Of a stretch of DNA of 64,000 nt, positions 15,756 through 25,293 are shown one piece after another. Position 1 is the stretch's first letter, and every line of letters starts with the position of its first letter. The notes beneath the pieces were generated by a model. It had not been told where the DNA came from. It searched no databases and worked only from the letters and a program-made list of their open reading frames with translations. The translations under genes and the position numbers were made by a program. The stretch comes from Xanthobacteraceae bacterium (GTDB taxonomy: Bacteria > Pseudomonadota > Alphaproteobacteria > Rhizobiales > Xanthobacteraceae). The stretch lies in the NCBI GenBank assembly GCA_019745775.1, contig JAIESR010000023.1:62001-126000 (forward strand), in the 5' to 3' direction.

Positions 15756-16925
15756 CTAGCCGCCGCTCAGGTGCGGCATCGGGTCGATCGGCGACGGCCC
15801 TTTGCGGATCTCGAAGTGAAGCTGCGGCGCGTCGACATTGCCGGTCTGGCCCGCGCGCGCGATGGTCTGGCCGCGCTTGATCGGATCGCCGCGCTTCACC
15901 AGCAGCTCCTTGGCGTGCGCATAGGCGGTCACATAGCCATCGGCGTGACGGATCAGCACGAGGTTGCCGTAACCCTTGAGCTCGTTGCCGGCGTAAGCCA
16001 CCACGCCGTCTTCCGCCGCCTTGATCGGCGTGCCTTCCGGCAGCGCGATGTTGATGCCGTCATTGGCCTGCCCGTTGGTCTTCGGTCCGAAGCCCGCGAT
16101 GATGCGGCCTTTGGCCGGCCAGCGGAACGAGAGGCTGCTGTTGCCGGCGCGCACCGGGTTGGCGGCGGGCGGCGGCTCGGTCGGCGTCGCGACGCTTGCG
16201 GTCTCGGTCGGCTGGGTGCTCGCGAGCTGCGGTCCGGCCTTCGGTTGCGCCTTCGGCGCCGCCGTCTTCGGCTCGGCCGCCTTGGCCTTCGGCGCGCTCA
16301 GCGCCTTCGGCTGCGCGGCGACCTTCTGCTCGCCCTCATTTGCACGGGCGGCAGCGCGGCTCGCCGGAATGCTGATGCGGTCGCCGATATTCAGCTTGGT
16401 GTGCGCCGGGATGTTGTTGAGACGCGCCAGCTCGGCGAGCGGCATCTTGTACTTGCGCGAGAGTGCGATCAGCGTCTCGCCCGGCGCGACCACGTGCACG
16501 ACCGGCTGGGTCGGCGCGATCTTGCCGGACGGCGCCCTCGCCTTCTGAACCGGCGGCGGCAGCGCGTGCGGCGATTGCGAATACGGCGGCGCCTGTACCG
16601 AGCCGGTGGTCACCGGATCAGGTTGCTGGCCGGGATGATACGACGCCATGCCGCGCCCCCCACCCGACACGCCGCTTGCGGGAATGGTCGCGGGCTGGCT
16701 GCCGCTCGGCGGCGGCAGCGACGACGTCTGCACGCTGCCTGCCGGCGCGCGCTGCTGCTGAATTGAACCGGTCGCTTCCTGCTGCGATGCGTAAGGCCCG
16801 TTGTTGAAGCGGGTCGCTTCGGAGCTGCAGGCGGCGGCTCCGACGGCGACCACAGCCAAGGCCAAGGCTCGCAAAACCACCACTCGCGGCAATGCACGCG
16901 AGCGCAACGCGACAATGGCAGCCAT
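15756..16925 (-). CDS. LysM/LytM lipoprotein, NlpD/DipM-like
   Basis: A 389-residue envelope protein that probably regulates peptidoglycan amidases at division. The lipoprotein signal ends VGAAAC with the lipobox Cys33. A Pro/Ser/Gln-rich linker follows, then one LysM domain (about 140-185, VVAPGETLIALSRKYKMP), another linker and a C-terminal LytM/M23 domain. The zinc site is degenerate: the usual HxGxD appears as NDGIN, while LHFEI remains, so it is likely an activator and not a hydrolase. ATG 16925 has GGGGA upstream. surE, pcm and this gene match the known surE-pcm-nlpD order. Confidence 0.88.
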   Translation of the reverse strand: MAAIVALRSRALPRVVVLRALALAVVAVGAAACSSEATRFNNGPYASQQEATGSIQQQRAPAGSVQTSSLPPPSGSQPATIPASGVSGGGRGMASYHPGQQPDPVTTGSVQAPPYSQSPHALPPPVQKARAPSGKIAPTQPVVHVVAPGETLIALSRKYKMPLAELARLNNIPAHTKLNIGDRISIPASRAAARANEGEQKVAAQPKALSAPKAKAAEPKTAAPKAQPKAGPQLASTQPTETASVATPTEPPPAANPVRAGNSSLSFRWPAKGRIIAGFGPKTNGQANDGINIALPEGTPIKAAEDGVVAYAGNELKGYGNLVLIRHADGYVTAYAHAKELLVKRGDPIKRGQTIARAGQTGNVDAPQLHFEIRKGPSPIDPMPHLSGG

Positions 16926-17118
16926 GGAGTCCCCACTCGTACGCAACACGACCAACAAGTGGGCGAGTTAACACCTGGGGAGTAAATAAGGGTTTAAGCG
17001 AATACGAGCTTTCAACCTTAACCAAATATTCTGAAGCACTTAGCGCGCGTGCGCGCGCGAAGGCCGCGCGACCCGATCGTTAACGACTTGCTGAGCATAA
17101 TTGCGGCGCACACGTGAA

Positions 17119-17781
17119 TTAGAGCTCGCGCGCCTGCCCCGGCAGCAGCGGCACGAAGCGCACGCCGAGCAATTGCTCTTGCTGCAATTCGCCTTCGGCA
17201 TTCTTCGTCACCTTGACCAGATGCTGCACGCCGCCATGCGGGCCAAGCGGCAGCAGCATCAAGCCGTCTGGCGCCAATTGCTCAACCAATGCCTCAGGCA
17301 CGCTCTCGGCCGCGGCGGTGACCATGATGCGATCGAACGGCGCTTTGTCCGGCGCGCCCGTAAGGCCATCGCCGACCCTGATCTCAACGTTCTGATAACC
17401 AAGCGTCTCCATGCGCGCGCGGGCGGCATCCGCCAGCGTGCGGTAGCGTTCGACCGAGACCACCTCCTGCGCCAGCCGCGACAGGATCGCGGCCTGGTAC
17501 CCCGATCCGGTTCCGATCTCGAGCACCTTGTGCTCCGGCCGCACGTCGAGCTGTTCGGTCATGTAGGCCACGACGTAGGGCTGGCTGATGGTCTGCCCGC
17601 AGGCGATCGGCAGCGCCTGGTCGGCATAGGCGGCGTCCTGGAAATCGCGCCCCACGAAATGCTCGCGCGGCACCTCGTCGAGCGCGCGCAGCACCGCGGC
17701 GTCGCCGATGCCGCGGCGGCGCATGGTCAGCAGGAACTGCATGCGCCCGACGCTGTCGTCGCCTACGGGCTGCTTGGCCAC
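17119..17781 (-). CDS. pcm: Protein-L-isoaspartate O-methyltransferase
   Basis: Repairs damaged proteins by methylating L-isoaspartyl residues with S-adenosylmethionine. The 220-residue product has the family start region VPREHFVG, the [14 protein letters not shown] block and SAM motif I at 86-97 ([12 protein letters not shown]), followed by RVGDGLTG. Length and motifs are standard. It lies in the conserved surE-pcm-nlpD neighbourhood, here interrupted by a plus-strand response regulator. A second, divergent PCMT-family gene is at 54050-54712. Confidence 0.95.
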   Translation of the reverse strand: MAKQPVGDDSVGRMQFLLTMRRRGIGDAAVLRALDEVPREHFVGRDFQDAAYADQALPIACGQTISQPYVVAYMTEQLDVRPEHKVLEIGTGSGYQAAILSRLAQEVVSVERYRTLADAARARMETLGYQNVEIRVGDGLTGAPDKAPFDRIMVTAAAESVPEALVEQLAPDGLMLLPLGPHGGVQHLVKVTKNAEGELQQEQLLGVRFVPLLPGQAREL

Positions 17782-17986
17782 ATCGCCCTCACAAAGTGGA
17801 TTGGCGTCGCCACCATAACGTGCTGGACTGCCAAAGCTCGAGTGGTTTTGGCAAGCCGGAACCTATGGCTGGCGGCCGCATTGATCCGATCACGGGGGAT
17901 TGTTATCCCGAACCGACCAGCGCGATAGACCCGCGATGGGGGTTACCGACTGAAATGTGCGTGCCCTTCGGAATTGGGGACGGAGG

Positions 17987-18358
17987 ATGAACGAAAACGG
18001 GTCTGGTGCACGGCGGGTCCTCGTCGTCGAAGACGACGTGATGATCCGGATGCTGATCGAGGACATGCTGACCGATCTCGGCTTTGCCGTGGCGGCCGAG
18101 GCATCCAAGGTCCATGACGCCCTGGCGGCGGTGCAGTCGACCGACATCGACGTGGCGATCCTCGACGTCAATCTCAGCGGCGAGACCACCGGCCCGGTGG
18201 CCGCGGCGCTGGCGGCGCGCGGCACACCCTTCGTCTTCGCGACCGGCTACGGCGAGCACGGCCTGCCCGACCAGTTCCGCGACCGGCCGCTCCTCAAGAA
18301 GCCATTCCAGATCGACAACCTCAAGCGGATGCTTGATACCGCGCTGACCGGGGCTTAG
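17987..18358 (+). CDS. Single-domain response regulator
   Basis: A 123-residue receiver domain with no output domain. It has the acidic pair in VLVVEDDVMIRML, the phosphoacceptor Asp in VAILDVNLSG, and the conserved Lys in LLKKPFQ. ATG 17987 is preceded by GGGGACGGAGG; GTG 17957 is an alternative. Such proteins relay phosphate or act by binding partners; no kinase is adjacent. It is inserted against the strand of the surE-pcm group, and its stop overlaps the surE stop by four bases. Confidence 0.85.
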   Translation: MNENGSGARRVLVVEDDVMIRMLIEDMLTDLGFAVAAEASKVHDALAAVQSTDIDVAILDVNLSGETTGPVAAALAARGTPFVFATGYGEHGLPDQFRDRPLLKKPFQIDNLKRMLDTALTGA

Positions 18359-19131
18359 TCGCGCTCGTCCGCGAACCGCTGCGCGAGCTTGGTCATGAAC
18401 GGTTCGTCGGTCATATCGATCCGCAACGGCGTGATGGTGATCTTGTTGTCGGCGATGGCCGCAACGTCGGTGCCATCGCTGCCGCGATGCGAGCGGTTCG
18501 GCACATAGGCGATCCAGTAATAGGGGTGGCCGCGGCCATCATTGCGCTGATCGATGCGCAGCCGCCCGCCGTGGTGGCGGCCGAGCGCGGTCACCGCGAT
18601 GCCCCTCACCTCGTCGAGCCTGCAATTGGGGAAATTGACGTTGACGACGATCCCGGGGGGGAATTCGGATTCGAGCAGCTTCCTGATGATGTCGGGCGCA
18701 TATTTCGGCGCGATCTCCCAATTCGGCGGATGGTCGCCGCGCGACGAGTAGGCCTGCGACAGCGCAATCGCGGGAATGCCGAGCACCGCGCCTTCAACCG
18801 CACCCGCGACCGTGCCGGAATAGATCACGTCCTCGGCGGTGTTGCGGCCGCGATTGACGCCCGAGAGGATGAGATTGGGCCGGCGGTCCTTGAGCACATG
18901 GATCGAGCCCATCAGTACGCAGTCGGTCGGCGTGCCCTTGACCGCATAGCGGCGCTCGCCGACCGCGCGCAGCCGCAGCGGGTCGTTGAGCGAGAGCGAA
19001 TGCGAGACGCCGGACTGGTCGAACTCCGGCGCGATCACCCAGACATCGTCCGAGAGCTGCTTCCCGATCTCGGCGCAGACGTCGAGACCGTCGGAGTGGA
19101 TGCCGTCGTCGTTGGTGATGAGAATGCGCAT
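18355..19131 (-). CDS. surE: 5'/3'-nucleotidase SurE
   Basis: A 258-residue metal-dependent survival phosphatase. The N-terminus MRILITNDDG (metal ligands in the NDD), APEFDQSGVSHS, KGTPTDCV and LILSGVNRGRNTAEDVIYSG are all family signatures. I chose ATG 19131 because it puts the conserved motif at residue 1; the frame remains open upstream. It follows serS by 16 bases, probably cotranscribed, and its stop codon overlaps that of the convergent response regulator. Confidence 0.95.
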   Translation of the reverse strand: MRILITNDDGIHSDGLDVCAEIGKQLSDDVWVIAPEFDQSGVSHSLSLNDPLRLRAVGERRYAVKGTPTDCVLMGSIHVLKDRRPNLILSGVNRGRNTAEDVIYSGTVAGAVEGAVLGIPAIALSQAYSSRGDHPPNWEIAPKYAPDIIRKLLESEFPPGIVVNVNFPNCRLDEVRGIAVTALGRHHGGRLRIDQRNDGRGHPYYWIAYVPNRSHRGSDGTDVAAIADNKITITPLRIDMTDEPFMTKLAQRFADERD

Positions 19132-19147
19132 GCGCGGGATGACTCGG

Positions 19148-20587
<1,440 letters not shown>

Positions 20588-20677
20588 TCAGCGGGAATCG
20601 GTGTCGTGTTATAGCAGGATGGGCGCTCATGCCGGACGGCCCGAAAGGCCGAGCCCGGAACAACCTTTGAGAGTAGC

Positions 20678-21490
20678 TTATTCCGCCGGGTTGGCTTCGG
20701 GCTTCGCCTCCGCCGGGGCCTGCGCCTTCCGCTCGACGAAGCGCACCGAATAGATCGAGCCCTCGTAGAGCAGCACCAGCGGGATCGCGAGCGAGAGCTG
20801 GCTCAAGACGTCCGGCGGCGTCAGCACCGCCGCGATCACGAAGGCGCCGAGGATGAAATAGCGCCGCTTTTCGCGCAGTCCCTCCGAAGTGACCACGCCG
20901 ATGCGGCCGAGCAGCGTCAGAATCACCGGCAGCTGGAACGCGATGCCGAACGCGAACACGAGGCTCATCATCAACGAGAGATATTCGCCGACCTTCGGCA
21001 GCAGCGCGATCTCGGCCGAGCCCGAGCCCGGCGTCTGCTGCATGCCGAGCGAGAACTTGACCAGCATCGGCATGACCAGGAAATAGACCACCATGGCGCC
21101 GAGCACGAAGAAGATCGGCGTCGCGACGAGATACGGCAGGAACGCCGCGCGCTCGTGCCGGTAGAGCCCGGGCGCGACGAACATGTAGATCTGCGACGCG
21201 ATCACCGGAAACGCCAGGAACGTCGCGCCGAACAGCGCGACCTTCAACTGGGTGATGAAATATTCAAGCAGCGCGGTGTAGATGAATTTCGAGTTCTCCG
21301 CGCCCGCGACCCAGACGAACGGCCACACCAGCACGTCGTAGATCTGCTTGGCGAAGACGAAGCAGAGCGCGAACATCACCGCAAGCGCGAGCAGCGCCTT
21401 GATCAGCCGCGAGCGCAGCTCGATCAGGTGCTCCATCAGCGGCGCCTTGCTGGCCTCGATCTCCGCCTCGTCGCGCTCGTGCTGGCTCAT
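20678..21490 (-). CDS. tatC: Sec-independent translocase subunit TatC
   Basis: The 270-residue core receptor of the twin-arginine export machinery, which recognises RR signal peptides. It has the N-terminal [18 protein letters not shown], six predicted transmembrane helices, and [11 protein letters not shown] in the periplasmic/TM3-4 region. The ATG overlaps the tatB stop as ATGA, so the two are coupled. The C-terminal tail is Ala/Pro/Glu-rich. Confidence 0.96.
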   Translation of the reverse strand: MSQHERDEAEIEASKAPLMEHLIELRSRLIKALLALAVMFALCFVFAKQIYDVLVWPFVWVAGAENSKFIYTALLEYFITQLKVALFGATFLAFPVIASQIYMFVAPGLYRHERAAFLPYLVATPIFFVLGAMVVYFLVMPMLVKFSLGMQQTPGSGSAEIALLPKVGEYLSLMMSLVFAFGIAFQLPVILTLLGRIGVVTSEGLREKRRYFILGAFVIAAVLTPPDVLSQLSLAIPLVLLYEGSIYSVRFVERKAQAPAEAKPEANPAE

Positions 21491-21978
21491 GCGGACGCCC
21501 TCCCCGCGGCCGGCTTGCTGTCCGCTATCACCGGCTCAGGCTCGGCCGGTGTCGGCACCGGCGTCGTCGCAGCGGTCTGCTCCGCCGGCGGCGGCAAAGC
21601 CGTCGTATCCGACGGCGGCGTAGCGGTCTCGATTGTCGCTGCTGCTGCGTCGGTGGTCGTCGTGGCCGTGGCCGGCTGGTCGAGCGACGGCAGATCGCCG
21701 ACCGATTTTTCGATGTCGCGGCGCACGTCCTCGATCGGATCGAAGTGGGTGTAGTCCTTGGCCTTGGCGGCCATCTCGTCCATGTCTTTCTTGAGCTGGT
21801 CGATCTCGGCCTCGCGCATCGCCTCCTGGAACTGACCCTGGAATTCGGACGCCATGCGCCGGATCTTGGCCATCCACTGGCCAAGCGTGCGCAACGCGCC
21901 GGGAAGCTCCTTCGGCCCGATCACGATCAGCGCGACGATGCCGATCACCAACAGCTCGGACCAGCCGATGTCGAACAT
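21487..21978 (-). CDS. tatB: Sec-independent translocase subunit TatB
   Basis: A 163-residue protein with the TatB signature [19 protein letters not shown], including Glu8, and the GP hinge at 21-22. An amphipathic helix ([20 protein letters not shown]) follows, and the long C-terminal tail is Ala/Pro/Thr-rich. The start at 21978 is set by the family N-terminus; the frame is open much further upstream but that part is arginine-rich noise. Part of tatA-tatB-tatC. Confidence 0.95.
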   Translation of the reverse strand: MFDIGWSELLVIGIVALIVIGPKELPGALRTLGQWMAKIRRMASEFQGQFQEAMREAEIDQLKKDMDEMAAKAKDYTHFDPIEDVRRDIEKSVGDLPSLDQPATATTTTDAAAATIETATPPSDTTALPPPAEQTAATTPVPTPAEPEPVIADSKPAAGRASA

Positions 21979-22054
21979 GGACCTTTCAACTCCAAAGGGG
22001 CGCCGTTGCCCGACGCCCCTTTTCAGAATGCCGTGTCGCCGGGCGTAGGTAGTC

Positions 22055-22336
22055 CTAGACGGCCTTGCGCGGCTCACTGCCCGACGCGGGAGCGCCGCCC
22101 GCGACCGGGGCACCCGGTGCGGTCGTCGGCTGCGTGGGCTGATGATCGATCGTGCGCATTGGATCGGGCTTGGCCGCCTCGGCCTCGGGCTTTTCTTCTT
22201 CCGACAGGCCTTTCTTGAACGACTTGATGCCCTTGGCAAAGTCGCCCATCAGCTCGGATATCTTGCCGCGGCCGCCGAACAGCAGCAGTCCGACCGCCAG
22301 CACGATAATCCAGTGCCAGATGCTCATTGAACCCAT
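22055..22336 (-). CDS. tatA: Sec-independent translocase subunit TatA
   Basis: A 93-residue pore-forming Tat subunit. It has one N-terminal helix ([18 protein letters not shown]) ending in the conserved F-G hinge, then the amphipathic [20 protein letters not shown], and an acidic and Pro/Thr-rich tail. ATG 22336 has AGAGG eight bases upstream; ATG 22327 (MSIWHW) is possible. It is 76 bases before tatB. Confidence 0.94.
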   Translation of the reverse strand: MGSMSIWHWIIVLAVGLLLFGGRGKISELMGDFAKGIKSFKKGLSEEEKPEAEAAKPDPMRTIDHQPTQPTTAPGAPVAGGAPASGSEPRKAV

Positions 22337-22557
22337 TGTGCGTACCTCTGCTGCGCTGCTTGCCCCGCGTCGAACAGGCGCGCGCCCGTTCCGCCTCCGC
22401 TTTCGGCAGAAACTAGGCTTCGGGAGGGACAAAAACAAGGACTTCACGGTGGCGCAACCGGCCTGAATCGACCGTCGCGATCAGCCGCAACCCCTTGAAA
22501 TCGCGAAGTTCCAAGCGGCCGATTGCCGCGTTAACCGCGCCCCGCCAAGGATCGCGA

Positions 22558-23265
22558 TCAATCGTTCGCGGTGCGCGCCGCAGGCGGGGCGAGCCCAAGG
22601 TCGAGATCGCCAGGCTCCAGCGGGTCCTCGTCCTCGCGCAGAACCGCGTCGTCGGACGGCATCGGCACCGAGAAACCGGGCGGCAGGCGGCCGTCGAACA
22701 TGCCGGCGCCTTTCAGCTCCTCAAGGCCCGGCAGATCGGCGACCTGATCGAGCCCGAAATGCGACAGGAACTCGGAGGTGGTACCATAGGTCACCGGACG
22801 GCCGGGTGTCTTGCGGCGCCCGCGCGGACGGATCCAGCCGGTCTCGAGCAACACGTCGACAGAACCAGCCGAGGTGGAGACACCGCGCAGTTCTTCGATC
22901 TCGCTGCGCGTCACCGGCTGATGGTAGGCGATGATTGCGAGCGTCTCGATGGCGGCGCGCGAGAGCTTTCTTCGCTCGGTGGTTTCCTTGCTCAGCAGCC
23001 ACGACAGGTCGGTGGCGGTGCGGAACGACCACTTGCCGTCGACCCGCACCAGATTGACGCCGCGGCTGGCGTAATCCTCGCGCAGCTGTTCGAGCGCTCC
23101 GGCGAGATTGGTTCCCTCCGGCAGCCGCGCCGCCAGGTCCTTCTCGTCGAGCGGCTCGTCCGATGCGAACAGCATCGCTTCGAGCAGGCGAAGCTCTTCC
23201 GGCCGCACGTCGGCGGCTTGTTCCGGCTCGTTACGCGGCATGATCTTTCTCTTGGCCAGGCTCAT
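22558..23265 (-). CDS. scpB: Segregation and condensation protein B
   Basis: ScpB is the winged-helix partner in the SMC-ScpAB condensin that organises chromosomes. The 235-residue protein contains LRLLEAMLFASDEPLDE and RAAIETLAIIAYHQPVTR with SEIEELRGV, the clearest ScpB markers. The C-terminal extension is acidic and Pro-rich. AGGAGG lies nine bases before ATG 23265, 16 bases after scpA, so the pair is cotranscribed. Confidence 0.95.
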   Translation of the reverse strand: MSLAKRKIMPRNEPEQAADVRPEELRLLEAMLFASDEPLDEKDLAARLPEGTNLAGALEQLREDYASRGVNLVRVDGKWSFRTATDLSWLLSKETTERRKLSRAAIETLAIIAYHQPVTRSEIEELRGVSTSAGSVDVLLETGWIRPRGRRKTPGRPVTYGTTSEFLSHFGLDQVADLPGLEELKGAGMFDGRLPPGFSVPMPSDDAVLREDEDPLEPGDLDLGLAPPAARTAND

Positions 23266-23281
23266 TGCTGAAGGCCTCCTC

Positions 23282-24130
23282 TTACCCCGTTGTCCCTGTC
23301 GGCGCGGCGCTGCCCGCATCGGGCGCCATACCGTTCCCGTTCGGCGGCGGCGTCTCGCGCTTGCGCATGAACAGCGGCGAGAACGCCTCCTGCTGGTGGA
23401 TTTCGGCGACGCCCTCGCGCACCAGTTCCAGCATCGAGGCGAAGCTCGACGCCAGCACGGTCGCACGTTGCGAGGGCTCGACGATGTAAGCAATCAGATA
23501 TTCGTCGATGCGCGTCCAGTCGGTCGCGGTACCGACCAGCCGTTCGAGCGCTTCGCGCGCCTCGGCGAGCGACCACACCGCCCGCTTCTGCATGCGCACA
23601 TGCGACAGCGCGGTCTTCTGGCGCTGCGTCGCATAGGCGCTGAGCAGGTCGTAGAGCGTCGCGGTGTATTGCGGATGCTTGATGTGGGCGATCGGCTCGG
23701 GCTGGCCGCGCGCGAACACGTCCCGGTCGAGCTGCGGCCGCTCGAACAGCTTCTGCGCGGCGTCGCGGATCGCTTCCAGCCGCTTGAGGCGCATGGCGAG
23801 CGCATTCGCCATCTCCTCGGCGGTCATGCCTTCCGGCGTCGCCTGCTCCGGCAGCAGCAGGCGCGACTTGAGGTAGGCGAGCCAGGCCGCCATCACCAGA
23901 TAGTCGGCGGCGAGCTCGAGCCGCAGGCGCCGCGCCTCCTCGATGAAAGCGAGATACTGGTCGGCGAGCGCGAGGATCGAGATCTTGGCGAGATCGACCT
24001 TCTGCTGGCGCGCCAGCATCAGCAACAGATCGAGCGGGCCTTCGAAGCCCTCGACGTCGACCACCAGCGCCGGCTCGTCGGTGGCGCGCTCGGCGAATTC
24101 GGTTTCGAATCCTGCCTCTTCCGGCGTCAC
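23282..24130 (-). CDS. scpA: Segregation and condensation protein A
   Basis: Kleisin subunit of the SMC-ScpAB complex, 282 residues. The N-terminal region FEGPLDLLLMLARQQKVDLAK and ADYLVMAAWLAYLKSRLLLP is diagnostic for ScpA. The ATG overlaps the nagZ stop (ATGA), indicating coupled translation, and scpB follows. Confidence 0.95.
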   Translation of the reverse strand: MTPEEAGFETEFAERATDEPALVVDVEGFEGPLDLLLMLARQQKVDLAKISILALADQYLAFIEEARRLRLELAADYLVMAAWLAYLKSRLLLPEQATPEGMTAEEMANALAMRLKRLEAIRDAAQKLFERPQLDRDVFARGQPEPIAHIKHPQYTATLYDLLSAYATQRQKTALSHVRMQKRAVWSLAEAREALERLVGTATDWTRIDEYLIAYIVEPSQRATVLASSFASMLELVREGVAEIHQQEAFSPLFMRKRETPPPNGNGMAPDAGSAAPTGTTG

Positions 24131-25224
24131 ATCCGCCTCCCGCGTGTATTGCGTCCGAGCGGACGGGCGGCGATGCGGCGCGCCTTGCGCGCCGACCCGC
24201 GTGCGTACACCGGCCGCTCGCCGGCGATCAGCGACGCGAAGGTCTTGCGGCCTTCGGCGCGGTCGAATTCCTCGGGCTCGGCGCGCATCGCGAGCGCGGC
24301 GTTGGCGCGCTTGAGCGACTTGCCGGCAAGCTTCGGCGCATGCTCGGCAACGTCGCGCATCTCCACGAGCTTGCCGTTGCAGTGGAGCACGACGTCGCAG
24401 CCGGCCGCGATCGCGGCCTGCGTGCGCGTGCCTGCGCTGCCCGACAGTGCGCCCATCGCGATGTCGTCGCTCATCAGGAGCCCTTCAAACCCTATGAACC
24501 CGCGAATCACTTCCTGCACTATTGTGGCTGAAGTCGTGGCCGGTGCGAGCGGGTCGATGTCGGAAAAAACCACATGGGCCGTCATCCCCATCGGCAGCTT
24601 GGCAAGCGGCTGAAACGCCGCGAAATCGCGGGGCTCGAGTTCCTCCCGGGGGGTCTTGACCACCGGCAGCCGCTCGTGGCTGTCGGCGTTGGCACGGCCA
24701 TGGCCGGGGATGTGCTTGAGGACCGGCAGCACGCCGCCGGCCAAAAGCCCGGCCGCCACCGCCCCGCCGATCGCCGCCACCGCCTCCGGCGTGCGGCCAT
24801 AGGCGCGGTCGCCGATCACGTCATTGGCGCCACGCGCCGGAACGTCCGCGATCGGCAGGCAATCGACGTCGATGCCGAGCGGCAAGAGATCGCTGGCGAT
24901 CAGACGGGCGCCGAGCCCGGCCGCCGCAAGACCCTTGGCCACATCACGGTCGTAGATCCGGCCGTAGGTGGCGCCGCTCGGGTAATGAGGCCAATGCGGG
25001 TGGCCCAACCGCTGCACGCGTCCACCTTCTTGATCGATCAACACCGGCGCGTTGGTTCCGACCGCCTCGCGGCACTCCGCGGTGAGCTTCTTGATCTGGC
25101 CCGGCGTGCGCACATTGCGGCCAAACAGGATGAAGCCCCAGGGCTCCGCCTCGCGCAGAAAAGCGCGCTCATTCTCGGTGAGCGAGAAGCCCGAAACACC
25201 GGTGATGAAAGCGCGCGCCGTCAT
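24127..25224 (-). CDS. nagZ: Beta-N-acetylhexosaminidase NagZ
   Basis: Glycoside hydrolase family 3 enzyme of cell-wall recycling; it removes GlcNAc from GlcNAc-anhydroMurNAc peptides in the cytoplasm. The 365-residue protein has LIDQEGGRVQRL and the catalytic loop KHIPGHGRANADSHERLP (Asp and His), with MSDDIAMGAL carrying the nucleophile Asp. A basic C-terminal tail (RGSARKARRIAARP) is longer than in E. coli. It is coupled to scpA downstream; the SPOR gene precedes it by 69 bases. Confidence 0.94.
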   Translation of the reverse strand: MTARAFITGVSGFSLTENERAFLREAEPWGFILFGRNVRTPGQIKKLTAECREAVGTNAPVLIDQEGGRVQRLGHPHWPHYPSGATYGRIYDRDVAKGLAAAGLGARLIASDLLPLGIDVDCLPIADVPARGANDVIGDRAYGRTPEAVAAIGGAVAAGLLAGGVLPVLKHIPGHGRANADSHERLPVVKTPREELEPRDFAAFQPLAKLPMGMTAHVVFSDIDPLAPATTSATIVQEVIRGFIGFEGLLMSDDIAMGALSGSAGTRTQAAIAAGCDVVLHCNGKLVEMRDVAEHAPKLAGKSLKRANAALAMRAEPEEFDRAEGRKTFASLIAGERPVYARGSARKARRIAARPLGRNTRGRRM

Positions 25225-25293
25225 CGACGCCGATTAGCCGCCGCCTCGGCGGGGGTCAAGGTATTGCGCCGGTTCCAGCGGATTAATGCACCA

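Noticed and set aside
17796-17990. Plus-strand frame of 64 codons upstream of the response regulator
   Set aside because: Weak start, no domain, and it runs into the better supported response regulator gene.
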